A stretch of DNA of 64,000 bases from Shewanella sp. Arc9-LZ (GCF_010092445.1 NZ_CP048031.1:558001-622000); one strand, 5' to 3'. Shown: positions 10,558-23,894, counted from the stretch's first letter. A program made the numbers and translations. Notes: generated from the letters alone by a model not told the origin.

Positions 10558-10590
10558 AAAAATAGGTCGCCATTGGCGACCTATTTTTTT
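10558..10590. terminator. bidirectional terminator
   Basis: AATAGGTCGCC-ATT-GGCGACCTATT has an 11-bp stem with an A-run before and a T-run after. It ends the rhlB-gppA transcript and can also serve the minus-strand thioredoxin-like gene. Confidence 0.9.
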
Positions 10591-10650
10591 GATTATTAAG
10601 TTATTACTTTTAGTTGTTTAAACAAACATTTTCAATAACTTCTTACATAA

Positions 10651-11202
10651 CTATTTTAAAATCTCAACTAAATCGGCTTCCAGTGTGGCTTGAGGGCGTT
10701 CAACGATACGACCTAGCTCATTGCCTTGCTGTTTAACGATAAACGTTGGAATGCGGCTGAACGCATATTTTGCCGCTAAACCTTCAGGGTCCTGCTTGCT
10801 TCGGTCGACACCAATGTATTCAACTTCAATGTTGGGATTGGCTGCCGCTTCAATAATTCGCATAAAGTGCGGTGTTTCGCGATGGCAGTCAGGGCACCAA
10901 GTGCCAATAATCACGACTATTTGCGTCGGTTCTTTAATGGCTTTGAGTACATCGATTGCTTGCGCATCAACTTGGTAATTGGTAAACCCTTCTGTATAGC
11001 CTGGTAATTCAGTCGTTAGAGTTTGTGGTTGGATTACGCCAGTTAAAATCACTTCTTGTTTCTCCTCGCTGCATGTTGCCATAAAGCCTTGTTGATCTTT
11101 TTCAAATGCGCAACCTGAATTCGCAGATGCGGCCATAGGCAGCATTTGGGCACTGAAAAAGAGTGCCGTGGTGGCCAATAATGTTCTAACGTTATTGTGC
11201 AT
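10651..11202 (-). CDS. exported thioredoxin-like protein with CPDC motif
   Basis: A periplasmic disulfide oxidoreductase is likely. The start at 11202 gives MHNNVRTLLATTALFFSAQM, a signal peptide ending near AASANS, and 183 residues in total. The active site is WCPDCHRETPHF, followed by the cis-Pro region RIPTFIV. The same frame extends 17 codons upstream, but that version would bury the signal peptide. CPDC differs from the CGPC of thioredoxin and the CPHC of DsbA, so redox partners are not obvious. It stands alone between convergent terminators. Confidence 0.8.
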   Translation of the reverse strand: MHNNVRTLLATTALFFSAQMLPMAASANSGCAFEKDQQGFMATCSEEKQEVILTGVIQPQTLTTELPGYTEGFTNYQVDAQAIDVLKAIKEPTQIVVIIGTWCPDCHRETPHFMRIIEAAANPNIEVEYIGVDRSKQDPEGLAAKYAFSRIPTFIVKQQGNELGRIVERPQATLEADLVEILK

Positions 11203-11380
11203 GATAATGTCTCGCTTAAGAAGAAAATACTGTTCTTGAGTGTATTCAAGCATGCTTAAACAGGGCTGTTAAGAGACTATGAGCTATGATGTAGAGCTGA
11301 TCACGATAATGAGGTGTATGTGACTTGTCCCACGAGGTAATCGAATTAAAACCGATGCAAAGTAGGCAGTGTTAAATTAA

Positions 11381-11410
11381 CAAAGCCAACCCGAGATGGA
11401 TTGGCTTTAT
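11381..11410. terminator. terminator after hemB
   Basis: AAAGCCAA and TTGGCTTT form an 8-bp stem around an 11-base loop, about 20 bp beyond the hemB stop. The stem is modest. Confidence 0.55.
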
Positions 11411-11430
11411 AACCACTTAATATCGGAGGT

Positions 11431-14380
<2,950 letters not shown>

Positions 14381-14384
<4 letters not shown>

Positions 14385-15199
14385 GAGTTATTATTCACGT
14401 TTAGATGAACTGGCAGTTGGAAAAAGTCACAACTGTTTTTATAACATTCTTGCGCTAATGATTGTACTGATTGTTGGCGTAAATTGGCCATGTATTCGAC
14501 AATATAAGGTAAGTATTGGGGTAAGTTTTTACTCGATTTAGGTTTAGGTCGCATACTGCGAGGTAATAAGTAAGGACTATCGGTTTCTGCCATAATGCGA
14601 TGATTAGGAATTAATGGTACTAATTGAGCAAGGTCTTGCCCTCGACGTTCATCGCAAATCCACCCAGTAATGCCAATGTATAAATCAGCGGCTAAGCATT
14701 CAATTAACTCATCTTTACTACCAGTAAAGCAGTGTAGTAAGGCATTAGGGAGATGAGCTCGATACTCATTTACAATGGCGATAAAATCGCTATGAGCTTC
14801 ACGACAATGCATCAGCACTGGCATATTGAGTTCGCAAGCTAGCTCTAATTGCGCTGCAAATGCCTTTCTTTGTACCGGGCGTGGTGAAAAGTCACGATTG
14901 TAGTCAAGCCCACATTCACCAATAGCTACCACGGTGTCTTGTTTGGCCAGCTGAGTTAAACGTGCTTTGCTATGTTGATCCCAAGATGATGCATGATGCG
15001 GATGTACACCTGTCGTGCAGTATAGTTGTTGCGGGTATTGTTGGCAGAGAGATATTGAGTCGGAGCTTTCATCGAGATCGCTGCCAATAACAATTAACGG
15101 CGAAACATGATGTTTCGCCGCGTCATTGATAATAGTGTCAATATCGTGCTTCAGCCTGTCGCTAAGCAGATTAACAGCAATGTCGATGTATTGAGTCAT
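14381..15199 (-). CDS. tatD: TatD-family metal-dependent nuclease
   Basis: TatD is a Mg-dependent 3'-5' exonuclease of the amidohydrolase fold. The 272 residues contain the family sites TTGVHPHHA, AIGECGLDYNRDF, MHCREAH, LHCFTGS and AETDSPYLLPR. The first metal site reads IDIAVNL rather than the usual D-x-H, as in the E. coli TatD branch (DIGVNL). It is in the tatABC cluster, the arrangement that gave it its name, although it is not needed for Tat export in E. coli. Confidence 0.93.
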
Positions 15200-15217
15200 G
15201 TAATAAAAGTACTGTAG

Positions 15218-15754
15218 TTACTTTAATCGTCTAACTCGGGTAGTAGCATTGCGATCATCGCTACCCAATAAAAATGAATTCAATGCACCTGTTTCAATAA
15301 AGATGCGTTGACCTTTTTTGATTTTATAATACTTTGAGCTACTTTGCTTCCAGACTTGACCATTGCTGAGTGTTATCACAAATGCGCCTAACGCATCTTT
15401 CTTAACACTAATGACTTCAGAGTAAATCTTATCGACTTCATCTTCTATGACTTTCTTTTGTAAACCAAAATCATCAACGCTGAGTACTTGAGGACTTGTT
15501 GCAACCAAAGGTAACACAACGTTTGGTGTAGCGGGTGGCCTTGGAGCCTCAGATGGGGCAATCTTAGTTGTATTTGCCGTCGTCATTATGTGAGCACTGG
15601 GTTTAGCATTAGCCGCTAATTCGTCATAACAAGTTAATCGCACAGTTTTGTCCGTTTTAGCGGCACATATAGACAGTTGCTGGCCAAGATTGGTATTGGC
15701 ATATGCATTAGCCGAGATCAATACGATCCCGACGGCAATTAAACTTAAACGCAT
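15218..15754 (-). CDS. small exported protein of unknown function
   Basis: The 178-residue protein has a signal peptide (MRLSLIAVGIVLISANAYA). A following short motif of two cysteines, SICAAKTDKTVRLTCYDELA, is common in exported proteobacterial proteins, including the VasI/TagO group. A Pro/Thr/Ala-rich linker (about 50-85) leads to a C-terminal beta-domain with VWKQ, KKGQRIFIETGALNSFLL and RVRRLK. It lies 45 bp after tatC and 18 bp before tatD. I cannot assign a function. Confidence 0.75.
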   Translation of the reverse strand: MRLSLIAVGIVLISANAYANTNLGQQLSICAAKTDKTVRLTCYDELAANAKPSAHIMTTANTTKIAPSEAPRPPATPNVVLPLVATSPQVLSVDDFGLQKKVIEDEVDKIYSEVISVKKDALGAFVITLSNGQVWKQSSSKYYKIKKGQRIFIETGALNSFLLGSDDRNATTRVRRLK

Positions 15755-15799
15755 TGATTCTTCCTTATTATTTTAGTCTGTAGAGCCTTTCTTTATCGC

Positions 15800-16546
15800 T
15801 TAATTTTCAGCTTCTTCGTTCTCTGGCTCATCTACTTTTTTGCTGTAGAAACGTGCGGCGATTAGTCCACCTTCAAACAATAACAGCATTGGTACGGCTA
15901 GCATAGTCTGCGAGATAATATCGGGCGGTGTGAGTACCATGCCAACAACAAAAGCTCCTACTACAATATAAGGGCGTTTTTGGCGTAACTCATCGGGTGT
16001 TGTAACACCAGCCCAGCAAAGCAAAACGACTGCTACAGGTATTTCAAAAGCTAAACCAAAGGCAAAAAATAATTTTAGAATAAAACTCAAATAACTGCTG
16101 ATATCAGTAGCAACTTGCACGCCTTCTGGAACGACACTGGTGAAAAACCCAAATACAACTGGGAAAACAATATAGTAGGCAAAGGCTATTCCAAGATAAA
16201 ACAACAGAGTGCTGCTGGCTAACAAGGGAACAACTAAGCGTTTTTCATGTTTATATAACCCAGGCGCTACAAAAGACCATACTTGATAAAGCACATAGGG
16301 AATGGCGATGAAGAATGCTAATACTAGTGTTAATTTAAAGGGTGCAAAAAAAGGCGCGGCTACGTCGGTTGCAATCATACTGCCCGTTTCTGGAAGCGAG
16401 CGCATTAAAGGCAGAGCTATGTAGTGATAAATATCGTTAGCCCAATACACAATAGTAATGAATACCAATAACACGCTGCCAATGGCTTTAAGCAATTTGT
16501 TACGTAATTCAAGCAAATGGCTAATAAGCGGTTGCTGTTGCGACAT
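15800..16546 (-). CDS. tatC: Sec-independent protein translocase TatC
   Basis: TatC is the polytopic core of the twin-arginine translocase and, with TatB, binds signal peptides. The 248 residues hold six membrane segments. The conserved cytoplasmic N-terminus is [13 protein letters not shown], and the family region [11 protein letters not shown] is present. It begins 3 bp after tatB. Tat export is needed for many folded redox enzymes. Confidence 0.97.
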   Translation of the reverse strand: MSQQQPLISHLLELRNKLLKAIGSVLLVFITIVYWANDIYHYIALPLMRSLPETGSMIATDVAAPFFAPFKLTLVLAFFIAIPYVLYQVWSFVAPGLYKHEKRLVVPLLASSTLLFYLGIAFAYYIVFPVVFGFFTSVVPEGVQVATDISSYLSFILKLFFAFGLAFEIPVAVVLLCWAGVTTPDELRQKRPYIVVGAFVVGMVLTPPDIISQTMLAVPMLLLFEGGLIAARFYSKKVDEPENEEAEN

Positions 16547-16549
16547 GGA

Positions 16550-16963
16550 TTATCCGTTTGATTTAGGGTTTGAACTGTTTTCGCTAGTCACTTCAGATGA
16601 CTTAGCTTCTTTGACTGAAGGAGACTCGTCAGCTGATTTTTTTGGCTCGACAGGTGATGTGTCTTCAACCTTATAAGGACGATTCACTGATTCAGCGGCT
16701 TTTTTCAGCTGATCAATCGACTCTTGTAACTCTGGCGACAAATTGGCTAAACCTTTGCTTTCAGCTTTTTTTAAATCAGCATGTAACTGATCAATTTTAA
16801 GCTCTTGCTCAAGTTCATCTTTGACAGAGTTAGCCATGCGCTTAAGCGCACGGATCCAACCTGTTAACGAACGTACTGCAACCGGTAGTCTTTCGGGGCC
16901 TAGTACTACTAGCCCCAAAATACCGATCAGCAGCAGCTCCATAAAGCCGATACCGTCAAACAT
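16550..16963 (-). CDS. tatB: Sec-independent protein translocase TatB
   Basis: TatB forms the receptor complex with TatC. The 137 residues start [20 protein letters not shown], one membrane segment, followed by the hinge GPERLP and an amphipathic helix, then a variable polar tail rich in Ser, Glu and Lys. It sits 6 bp after tatA and 3 bp before tatC. Confidence 0.96.
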   Translation of the reverse strand: MFDGIGFMELLLIGILGLVVLGPERLPVAVRSLTGWIRALKRMANSVKDELEQELKIDQLHADLKKAESKGLANLSPELQESIDQLKKAAESVNRPYKVEDTSPVEPKKSADESPSVKEAKSSEVTSENSSNPKSNG

Positions 16964-16969
16964 AATAAA

Positions 16970-17209
16970 TTACGCCTGTTTATCTTTAGATTCTGTTTCA
17001 GGTTGCTTTTCTGCAGCCTGTTGCGAAGTCGCTGCCGTTTGGTCTTTGTCTTCTAGTGATTTACTTTCATCTTCTGGAGTCATGGCGTTTTTAAAGCCTT
17101 TTACTGCTCCACCTAAATCACCGCCCAAAGAACGCAATTTTTTAGTCCCAAATAATAGAATGACAATTAACGCTACGATTAGAAGCTGCCAAATACTGAT
17201 GCCGCCCAT
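16970..17209 (-). CDS. tatA: Sec-independent protein translocase TatA
   Basis: TatA oligomers form the protein-conducting element of the Tat system. The 79 residues start [20 protein letters not shown], followed by the FGTKKL hinge and the amphipathic helix [18 protein letters not shown], then an acidic and Gln-rich tail. A GAGGAAA ribosome site lies before the ATG. It is the first gene of tatABC, 110 bp downstream of ubiB. Confidence 0.97.
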   Translation of the reverse strand: MGGISIWQLLIVALIVILLFGTKKLRSLGGDLGGAVKGFKNAMTPEDESKSLEDKDQTAATSQQAAEKQPETESKDKQA

Positions 17210-17319
17210 GAAGATTTTCCTCTTTAAAGTAAAAATGGTTTTTGTAAAAAAGTTATTTCAAAATCCATAATAACACCCAATTCTTTAAGTATTATGAACC
17301 TCTAATAAATTAGTGCTAG

Positions 17320-18969
17320 CTAAAACTTACGATTCTTTGGCCTAGATCGCCATCCTATTGCCCAAATCAATATACCTGCACCTATACAGGTATATGCAGG
17401 CCATAGTGTAGCTATTTGAGTAAATAAAATTGTGCCACAGATCAATAATACAGCCGAAGTGATAAGTAGATAATTACTCTTGTGCGATTTCTGTTGGTAG
17501 CGCAAGTACTTATCTAACATTTGCTGTTGAGTGCCGAGTAATTTACGGCCTAGTTTTAAATTGTCGTAAATCAATTCAGGAAACTCAGGGAGTTTATCGG
17601 CCCAAAATGGCGCATTTGATTTTACTTTATTGAACATGGCTTTAGGGCCAACTTGTTCTGACATCCAATTTTCTAGGAAGGGTTTGGCGGTTTGCCATAA
17701 ATCTAATTGTGGATATAACTGACGGCCTAAACCTTCAATATACAGTAAGGTTTTTTCGAGTAACACCAATTGTGGCTGCACCACAATATCAAAATGACGC
17801 GCAGTTCTAAACAGCTCTAACAGAACATGACCGAATGAAATTTCATCCAATGGTTTATTAAACATGGGTTCGCAAACTACTTTTACAGCTTGTTCAAACG
17901 CAATAATATCTGTGTGTTCAGATACCCAACCTGACTCAATATACAGCTGGGCAATACGGTGATAATCGCGATTAAAAAAGGCTAAAAAGTTTTCTGCTAG
18001 GTAACGTTTATCCACTTCGGTTAATGTGCCCATAATGCCGCAGTCTAGGCCGATATAAAATGGGTCGTCTGGATGTTCACGACTGATAAAAATATTGCCT
18101 GGATGCATATCTGCGTGGAAAAAATTGTCGCGAAACACTTGGGTGAAAAACAATTCCACACCGCGTTCAGCAAGCAGTTTAAAGTTGGTACCTTGAGCTC
18201 GTAACGCTTCGGTGTCAGAGACTGGAATACCGTAAATGCGTTCCATGACCATAAGGCGTTGATAACTGTGTTCTTCGTAAACAAAAGGCACATACAGCGA
18301 ATTAGAATCCAGAAAATTATTGCGCAGCTTGATGGCGTTAAGCGCTTCTAGCTTTAAGTTTAGCTCGCCTAAAATGGTGGTGCGGTAATCTTCAATCACT
18401 TCTGCTGGGCGTAAACGATTACCGTCACCTAATAAGGTTTCGAGTAAGTTAGCCGTTTGAGTCATTAACTGTAAGTCAGCTAATATCTGCTGCTCAACAT
18501 TAGGTCGCAGCACTTTAAGCACCACGGCTTTACCGTTAGATTTTAAGGTAGCGGTGTGTACTTGCGATATTGAGGCGGAGGCTAATGGCGTGTCATTAAA
18601 GTCATCAAAATAGGTTGCGATAGGAGCACCAAGCTCAGCTTCAATGGCTTCTCGTGCTAAAGCAGAATCAAACGGTGGCACTCTGTCTTGCAACATGGCC
18701 AACTGATACGCCCATTCGTCGTCAAGTAAATCACGGCGAGTCGACAGCATTTGCCCTAATTTGATGTATACCGGCCCTAAATCTTGCATCGCTAATTTTA
18801 AGCGCTCTGCAGGCGATTTAGTTTTATGCTTATTACGGATCCAAAATAAGCTGTTGCGCACAATGGCGAAATACCAGGGCTTTTTGTGTTTAGGTATTAA
18901 GTCATCTAAGCCAAAATGCAGAATGGTTTTAATGACATGGTAACCACGCCTGATACTTGCAGTTGTCAT
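17320..18969 (-). CDS. ubiB: ubiquinone biosynthesis protein UbiB (atypical kinase)
   Basis: UbiB is an ADCK-type protein needed for ubiquinone synthesis, probably as an ATPase. The 549 residues match E. coli (546). Motifs seen are the KxGQ motif ([15 protein letters not shown]), an Ala-rich loop (ASASISQVH), the catalytic Lys in [16 protein letters not shown] and the DCG version of the Mg motif (GLDCGIMG). Two hydrophobic segments close the C-terminus. The ATG overlaps the ubiJ stop by 4 bp. Confidence 0.97.
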   Translation of the reverse strand: MTTASIRRGYHVIKTILHFGLDDLIPKHKKPWYFAIVRNSLFWIRNKHKTKSPAERLKLAMQDLGPVYIKLGQMLSTRRDLLDDEWAYQLAMLQDRVPPFDSALAREAIEAELGAPIATYFDDFNDTPLASASISQVHTATLKSNGKAVVLKVLRPNVEQQILADLQLMTQTANLLETLLGDGNRLRPAEVIEDYRTTILGELNLKLEALNAIKLRNNFLDSNSLYVPFVYEEHSYQRLMVMERIYGIPVSDTEALRAQGTNFKLLAERGVELFFTQVFRDNFFHADMHPGNIFISREHPDDPFYIGLDCGIMGTLTEVDKRYLAENFLAFFNRDYHRIAQLYIESGWVSEHTDIIAFEQAVKVVCEPMFNKPLDEISFGHVLLELFRTARHFDIVVQPQLVLLEKTLLYIEGLGRQLYPQLDLWQTAKPFLENWMSEQVGPKAMFNKVKSNAPFWADKLPEFPELIYDNLKLGRKLLGTQQQMLDKYLRYQQKSHKSNYLLITSAVLLICGTILFTQIATLWPAYTCIGAGILIWAIGWRSRPKNRKF

Positions 18970-19586
18970 TGCGTTATTTGATCTCTTATTTGGGCTATTT
19001 TGGCTTCGATACGTTCGGTTTGACTCACCAGTTCGTCCAGATTATCACGAAAATGTAGCCATTCGATTTTATGCGGCGCTAGGCGATATTCTTCAGTGGT
19101 TAACTGGCTGATGTGTGAGCGAGTTTTTTGTAAGACTAGCTTGATATCATGGTTAAATTGTTTTGCTGTAGCAACGAGTTTATGCGTCGGAGCATCACCA
19201 ATATAACGTGATAATGGTTCGGCAAAATCAACATGAATATTCTGTAAATAATGGCTTAACGATTGCAGTAATTGAATATCGCCTTCCAAACTGAGTTTAT
19301 CTTGTTTGATAAGCTCAGTTAAATTAGCGCCTTCAGTCAGCTGATATAATGTTGATACATCAGCACGTACGGTTACTGCTACATCACCTTCGTAATGGCT
19401 GAGTACTTGAATTTGTTTGGCAAACACCAAATAAATGGGCCAATTTAACTGACTCAGCTGGATACAAAATACTTTGCCGTGCAATGACTTTTGGCGAGCA
19501 TAGTCACTTTTAGCCTGTGCTGGCAGTTGGTTAAAGGCGGTTTCAATGGCAGCACAAGTTAACAAAGCAAAGTGATTAGGGGTCAT
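18966..19586 (-). CDS. ubiJ: ubiquinone biosynthesis accessory factor UbiJ
   Basis: UbiJ binds ubiquinone intermediates through an SCP2 lipid-binding domain and organises the Ubi complex. The 206 residues have the SCP2-like region in the first 110 and a C-terminal coiled coil with [20 protein letters not shown]. It overlaps ubiE by one base (TAATG) and ubiB by four. Identification rests on position plus domain shape. Confidence 0.92.
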   Translation of the reverse strand: MTPNHFALLTCAAIETAFNQLPAQAKSDYARQKSLHGKVFCIQLSQLNWPIYLVFAKQIQVLSHYEGDVAVTVRADVSTLYQLTEGANLTELIKQDKLSLEGDIQLLQSLSHYLQNIHVDFAEPLSRYIGDAPTHKLVATAKQFNHDIKLVLQKTRSHISQLTTEEYRLAPHKIEWLHFRDNLDELVSQTERIEAKIAQIRDQITQ

Positions 19587-20341
19587 TAGAACTTATAACC
19601 TCTATGTAATGCGACAACGCCGTCTGTCATGTTGGTGTAGTCGACTTGTTCAAAACCTGCATCTACCATCATTTGTTTAAGCGTTTCTTGATCAGGATGC
19701 ATCCGAATTGATTCGGCAAGGTATTCGTAGCTGTCAGCATCTTTAGTGATTAATGCGCCCATTTTAGGTAACACCTTAAAGCTATACATGTCGTAAACTT
19801 TACGCATTAATTCATGTTTAGGTGTTGAAAACTCAAGCACGAGTAGTTTTCCACCGGGCTTTAATACTCGTTGCATTGAACGTAACGCCGCATCTTTATC
19901 GGTAACATTACGTAAACCAAACGCGATAGTGATGATATCAAAATGGTTATCAGGAAACGGCAGTGCTTCAGCGTTAGCTTGAACATAGCTGACGTTATTG
20001 ACGATACCTTTGTCACGTAATTTAGTGCGACCGACCTTGAGCATTGAATCATTAATGTCAGCAAGAACGACTTGACCTCTATCGCCGACTAAATGTGAAA
20101 ACTTAGCCGTGAGATCGCCAGTACCACCGGCTAAATCAAGCACTTTCATCCCCGGTCTTGCAGCCGCGACTTCAATGGTGTGGCGCTTCCAAAAGCGGTG
20201 AACTCCAAAAGACATCACGTCATTCATAATGTCGTATTTTGCCGCGACGGAATGAAACACGTCAGCGACTAAGTCTGCTTTTTTATCGGCTTCGACAGTT
20301 TTATATCCAAAATGAGTGTTTTTCGGTTCGCCTTCAGACAT
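19586..20341 (-). CDS. ubiE: ubiquinone/menaquinone C-methyltransferase UbiE
   Basis: UbiE methylates demethylmenaquinone and the matching ubiquinone precursor. The start [16 protein letters not shown] at 20341 gives 251 residues, exactly the E. coli length; a longer frame begins 96 bp upstream without homology. Motif I is [12 protein letters not shown]; other family signatures are [17 protein letters not shown] and [15 protein letters not shown]. It is the first gene of ubiEJB. Menaquinone also feeds fumarate reductase. Confidence 0.97.
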   Translation of the reverse strand: MSEGEPKNTHFGYKTVEADKKADLVADVFHSVAAKYDIMNDVMSFGVHRFWKRHTIEVAAARPGMKVLDLAGGTGDLTAKFSHLVGDRGQVVLADINDSMLKVGRTKLRDKGIVNNVSYVQANAEALPFPDNHFDIITIAFGLRNVTDKDAALRSMQRVLKPGGKLLVLEFSTPKHELMRKVYDMYSFKVLPKMGALITKDADSYEYLAESIRMHPDQETLKQMMVDAGFEQVDYTNMTDGVVALHRGYKF

Positions 20342-20596
20342 CGGTCTATTCCTATAATGTGCGATAATTAATAGCGAGTGTATGCCATTGCGAATGATTG
20401 CTGAAATGCTGTGGTGCGAGAGTGTGACAACAATCAATTAGTTGTCTTACCTTGCACCTAATATACATTTCACTTCAACTTGAACGCAGCAATGAGCTTC
20501 GCGTCGATTAGCCCCAATAAAAAGCAGCAGTTAAGGCTAAAAAATTGCCTGCATTAGAGCATAAAATTAGCCTTTAATGAATAGCCGTAGCTGATT

Positions 20597-21625
20597 CTAA
20601 TTCAGACCGGTTAATCGACCCTGAAGATAAGCATAAATTAACTCACTGAGACCTTGACCTGCATCGCGGTAACCCGCTTCTAAACCCGCGTGATGACATG
20701 CTGGGGCAGTTTCTGCAAAATGAGCGTAATGGCATGGACAATGCTTAGCAATATAATGCACATAATGGCAGGCATCGAGTATCGATATACCGGCAAAAGT
20801 CGCTGCACTGCTGGGCATATTGGCAATCGCATCGACATCGAGCTCTAATGCGACGGGCAGTTGGGTTTGATTTAATGCTTTAGCGATTTGTTTTAATGCA
20901 GTTTCTAGCGACAGTTCACGCCGGATCCAAATTTGTTGAAAACTGTTCCATGTAGCGCCAAACAGGCTCAGTTGTTCTAGGGTTTCTTCACTATTTTTTA
21001 ATTCATGCAAGCCGAGAATATGATAATGGTCGAGTGCGCCATTGGCGGCGGCATAACTAAATCCATTACCGCTGTGGCGACCTTCTCGTGGTCTAAAATC
21101 ACTGTGTGGATCGAGGTTGACGGCTGCGACAGGTAGGCCTGTAGTGGCTTTTGTTGCCATTAATAAACCATAAGCATTATTGTGGCCGCCGCCGATAACG
21201 ATGGGTTCTAATCCTGCTTGCATGATTTCACTTACTGCAGCAATGACGATGTCATCCAATTGTGCGGTTGCTTGGCGTAATTGTTCAACGGTAGCGGTTG
21301 TGGATACTGATGTATCAAGACTGATTTGGCCTAAAATGGCACATTCGTTACCATTAAGAAATCGATTGGAGTGTAAATTAATCAACTGTTTCATGCTAGC
21401 GATAAAGGCATCATCAGCGCCGCCTCGGCCGAGGTTAGCTCGTGGTCCCACATCTTCTGCAATGGCAATAATGGCAAACTGGGCGCCACTGGATTTAGCC
21501 TGTTGTGCATTTTGTGCTAATGACAGTTCAGCAGATGCCAGATAAACCTGTTGGCCTATTTTGGTTTCATTAGGGCGTAAACTTAATAATGCATCGCAAT
21601 GCTGCTGAGTAAATGCGCTAAACAT
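20597..21625 (-). CDS. arginase-family hydrolase, formimidoylglutamase-like
   Basis: Arginase-fold enzymes hydrolyse guanidino or formimino groups with two Mn ions. All six metal ligands can be placed: His in GGGHNNAYG, Asp/His/Asp in NLDPHSDFR, and two Asp in ELDVDAI. The usual D after the first His is N. I chose ATG at 21625 (MFSAFTQQHCDALLSL) because GGAGAA precedes it; 342 residues. The formimidoylglutamase (HutG) role is the most likely, but no other hut gene is near, so the substrate is inferred. Confidence 0.75.
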   Translation of the reverse strand: MFSAFTQQHCDALLSLRPNETKIGQQVYLASAELSLAQNAQQAKSSGAQFAIIAIAEDVGPRANLGRGGADDAFIASMKQLINLHSNRFLNGNECAILGQISLDTSVSTTATVEQLRQATAQLDDIVIAAVSEIMQAGLEPIVIGGGHNNAYGLLMATKATTGLPVAAVNLDPHSDFRPREGRHSGNGFSYAAANGALDHYHILGLHELKNSEETLEQLSLFGATWNSFQQIWIRRELSLETALKQIAKALNQTQLPVALELDVDAIANMPSSAATFAGISILDACHYVHYIAKHCPCHYAHFAETAPACHHAGLEAGYRDAGQGLSELIYAYLQGRLTGLN

Positions 21626-21651
21626 GGTGATTCTCCGAATTACAGCCACAA

Positions 21652-21675
21652 AAAAACCAGCATAGCTGGTTTTTA
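21652..21675. terminator. terminator after rraA
   Basis: AAAACCAGC-ATA-GCTGGTTTT with flanking A- and T-runs lies between rraA and the HutG-like gene and should end the rraA transcript. Confidence 0.85.
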
Positions 21676-21724
21676 AAGGAATTGTCTGCCAGCTTTTTAC
21701 AAAGCTAAATTGGCTATGACGGGG

Positions 21725-22210
21725 TTATTCAATATCTAATGGTTCTGGAGACAGAATAACGCCCGTGTTATCAGCATAGATATGATCACCCGGTAAGAAG
21801 GTCACGCCACCAAAATTAACTGGAATTTCGATTTCGCCCACACCGTTACTTTCAGCACCGACAGGAATCGAAGCAAGCGCTTGGATACCAATATCAAGTT
21901 CTTCAAGAGCGTCAACGTCACGTACTGAACCGTAAATGAGAATACCTTCCCAATTATTGGCTACAGCAATTTCAGCAATTCTAGCATCGAGTAGCGCACG
22001 TCTTAACGATCCACCACCATCGACTAATAGGACTTTACCTTCACCGTCTTCTTCTAAAGCATCAGCAATCAAGCCATTATCTTCAAAACACTTAATTGTA
22101 CTGATTGAGCCACCGAAGGAGCTGCAACCACCGTAGTTACTGAACATTGGTTCGACGACATCGACTACATCTATATACATGTCGCAGAGTTCTGAGGTGT
22201 TGTATTCCAT
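21725..22210 (-). CDS. rraA: ribonuclease E activity regulator RraA
   Basis: RraA binds RNase E and the degradosome and inhibits RNA cleavage. The 161 residues equal the E. coli length. Characteristic stretches are [52 protein letters not shown] and [10 protein letters not shown]. An SD-like AGGAGTG precedes the start. It is a single gene with its own terminator. Confidence 0.97.
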   Translation of the reverse strand: MEYNTSELCDMYIDVVDVVEPMFSNYGGCSSFGGSISTIKCFEDNGLIADALEEDGEGKVLLVDGGGSLRRALLDARIAEIAVANNWEGILIYGSVRDVDALEELDIGIQALASIPVGAESNGVGEIEIPVNFGGVTFLPGDHIYADNTGVILSPEPLDIE

Positions 22211-22538
22211 ATTTCACTCCTGTTGGACAGCAAAGGTAAATTGCTGGGTAAAGCAAAGTTAAATGAATTATATGAGCTTTTTATGAAAATAAAAGCCTTA
22301 TCAATCACTGGATTGTTATAAATCAACTTATGGTGTGACTTATGCGCAGATGACGCATTGGCCTAAATAGAGAACAGGGATCAAATTTGTAAGTAATTTT
22401 CTTTCAAATTGAACCAATTAGTCGATATATGTTGATTTAGGTCATCCTAATACGTTTTTTAATTACATTTTTGCTCTACAGTTTGTTAGCATATTGCTAG
22501 ATTTATTAATGTTAGTTTACAAAATAATACTAGCTTTA

Positions 22539-22596
22539 GGGGCACGGAACCCCCGTTACGCATACGGAAGGCAGAGAGCCTGAAACAGAGGTTCTT
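22539..22596 (+). promoter_or_regulatory. structured leader before the ygjV-like gene
   Basis: Two adjacent hairpins lie immediately upstream: GGGG-CACGGAA-CCCC (22539-22553) and AGGC-AGAGA-GCCT (22569-22581). ACGGAA occurs in the loop of the first and just before the second. AGAGG then serves as ribosome site. The arrangement looks like a short regulatory leader. It does not fit a riboswitch class I could name. The rest of the 386-bp gap is AT-rich, with one dyad ATGCG-N7-CGCAT near 22341. Confidence 0.35.
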
Positions 22597-22845
22597 ATGG
22601 AAAATATCAATATTATTGAAGTATTAGGCTATGCCGCATCCGTTATGGTTGCCATTTCACTAATGATGAAAGACATCGTTTTACTAAGATGGTTAAACTT
22701 TATTGGCTGTTCTTTTTTTGTCGCCTACGGATATGCAATCGAAGCATGGCCAGTAGCGGGCATGAATGCCTTTGTTGCATGCATTAACATTTTTCACTTA
22801 ATTAAGATTTATCGTAATAAAGGTGCACAGCCACAAACTGCATAA
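22597..22845 (+). CDS. YgjV-like small inner membrane protein
   Basis: The 82-residue protein has three hydrophobic segments and starts MENINIIEVLGYAASVMVAI. The pattern GYAAS, SLMMKDIVLLRWLNFIGCSF and YAIEAWPVAGMNAFV resembles the Imp-YgjV family of inner membrane proteins, whose function is not established. The gene has an unusually structured leader and a strong terminator, so it is monocistronic. Confidence 0.7.
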   Translation: MENINIIEVLGYAASVMVAISLMMKDIVLLRWLNFIGCSFFVAYGYAIEAWPVAGMNAFVACINIFHLIKIYRNKGAQPQTA

Positions 22846-22902
22846 TTGCACGAGTCATATTAAGTTATCGTGTTAATGAATGACGATAACACGGTCGCGA
22901 TT

Positions 22903-22935
22903 AATAACCCCTCAAGCCAAACTTGAGGGGTTATT
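22903..22935 (+). terminator. strong terminator after ygjV-like gene
   Basis: AATAACCCCTCAAG and CTTGAGGGGTTATT form a 14-bp stem around a 5-base loop. A second hairpin, TTGCTTTAAATC with GATTTAAAGCAA, follows directly at about 22934-22963. Confidence 0.85.
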
Positions 22936-22965
22936 GCTTTAAATCGCTTTGATTTAAAGCAATAA

Positions 22966-23125
22966 ATGGCTATCAAACCGCTCTGTATTCCCCTGTCTGC
23001 GTTTTAATGGCCCACAATAAGCTCTCTATTGACGAGTCAATACATCTTGTGAGTAACATCAATGGCAAGCACATAGTACCGATTTTAAATAAAACCGTTG
23101 TTATCGATTTATCCCATCTCTTATT
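22966..23125. repeat. degenerate dispersed element, copy A
   Basis: This segment shares ordered blocks with 55043-55195: GCTATCAAAC (22969), CTATTGACG (23026), AATAAA-CCG and TTTATCCCA (23108). The blocks are in the same order and orientation, with slightly different spacing. The rest is diverged. It may be two decayed copies of one non-coding element. The rest of this 536-bp gap holds the terminator above and the tandem repeat below. Confidence 0.45.
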
Positions 23126-23170
23126 CTCAGTTGAAGTGACCTCGCGGGTAAACATCAGCCGTTAAGCTTC

Positions 23171-23224
23171 TTTATGGTTATTCGCTAATTTATGCTTATT
23201 CTCGAATTTATGGTTATTTCCAAC
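23171..23224. repeat. three tandem 18-bp repeats
   Basis: Three consecutive 18-bp units of the form TTTATGGTTATTCGCTAA, with a few substitutions each, lie upstream of the PAP2 gene. Confidence 0.8.
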
Positions 23225-23381
23225 GTGAAACTCAACTCTGGGCAGTGTCATAAAACTTTAGGCTAACTGTCACCTCGTGTTCATTACCTCTGTCTATTAT
23301 CTAAACTGTTAACAAATACATAACTTTAGTCGGATCAATATTAGCTAAATGATATTGCCGACGTTTGACATGGAGTCAGGC

Positions 23382-23894
23382 ATGAAGAGTATCAGCCAGT
23401 TAGATAAATATTGGTTTTATTGGATAGTGCAATTTAGTCGAGATAACGGCCTAAGTCAGGCTGCTAAACGTGTATCCGCAACCGGTGATGGCCACTATTA
23501 TGCTTATTTATCTGTTGCGCTATTGTTTTTTCATCCCAACGGCCAGCACTTTTTTAATTTAATGTTGGGGAGTTTCTTGGTTGAGTTTCCGTTGTATTTA
23601 CTGCTGAAAAATAGCATTCGACGTCATCGTCCTTGCCATGCGTTAGCTGGGTTTGAGTCTGGTTTTGAACCGTCGGATAAATTTAGCTTACCTTCAGGGC
23701 ACACTGCTGGCGCCTTTGTGTTTGCTAGCGTGGTGAATCTGGTGTTTCCTGCCTTAGCACCGATTGCGTTTGCTTGGGCTTGTTTTGTTGGCTCATCGCG
23801 TATCGCTCTGGGAGTTCATTATCCTGTGGATATTATGGCTGGCGCTGGGTTGGGGATCGGCTCGGTATTTCTGGTCGATCAACTGATGCTGTAA
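23382..23894 (+). CDS. PAP2-family membrane phosphatase
   Basis: PAP2 enzymes remove phosphate from lipid phosphates such as undecaprenyl pyrophosphate or phosphatidic acid. The three signature motifs are intact: KNSIRRHRP (K-x6-RP), PSGH, and SRIALGVHYPVD (SR-x5-H-x3-D). There are several hydrophobic segments. I prefer the ATG at 23382 (MKSISQLDKYWF, 170 residues), preceded by GGAG; in-frame ATGs lie at 23349 and 23370. It is followed by a 15-bp tandem repeat and a glycosyltransferase, which suggests a shared role in lipid-linked sugar handling (inference). Confidence 0.88.
   Translation: MKSISQLDKYWFYWIVQFSRDNGLSQAAKRVSATGDGHYYAYLSVALLFFHPNGQHFFNLMLGSFLVEFPLYLLLKNSIRRHRPCHALAGFESGFEPSDKFSLPSGHTAGAFVFASVVNLVFPALAPIAFAWACFVGSSRIALGVHYPVDIMAGAGLGIGSVFLVDQLML

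Noticed and set aside
20597..21625. Loss of a metal ligand in the arginase-family enzyme
   Set aside because: The N after the first His replaces a non-ligand position; all six expected metal ligands are present.
22539..22596. Guanidine-II (mini-ykkC) riboswitch
   Set aside because: ACGG occurs twice, but the loops are not ACGR tetraloops on GC stems as that class needs, and the gene is not a known guanidine-related type.
22973..23155. 60-codon minus-strand frame
   Set aside because: It falls in the degenerate element shared with 55043-55195, where the frame is not kept, so it is non-coding.
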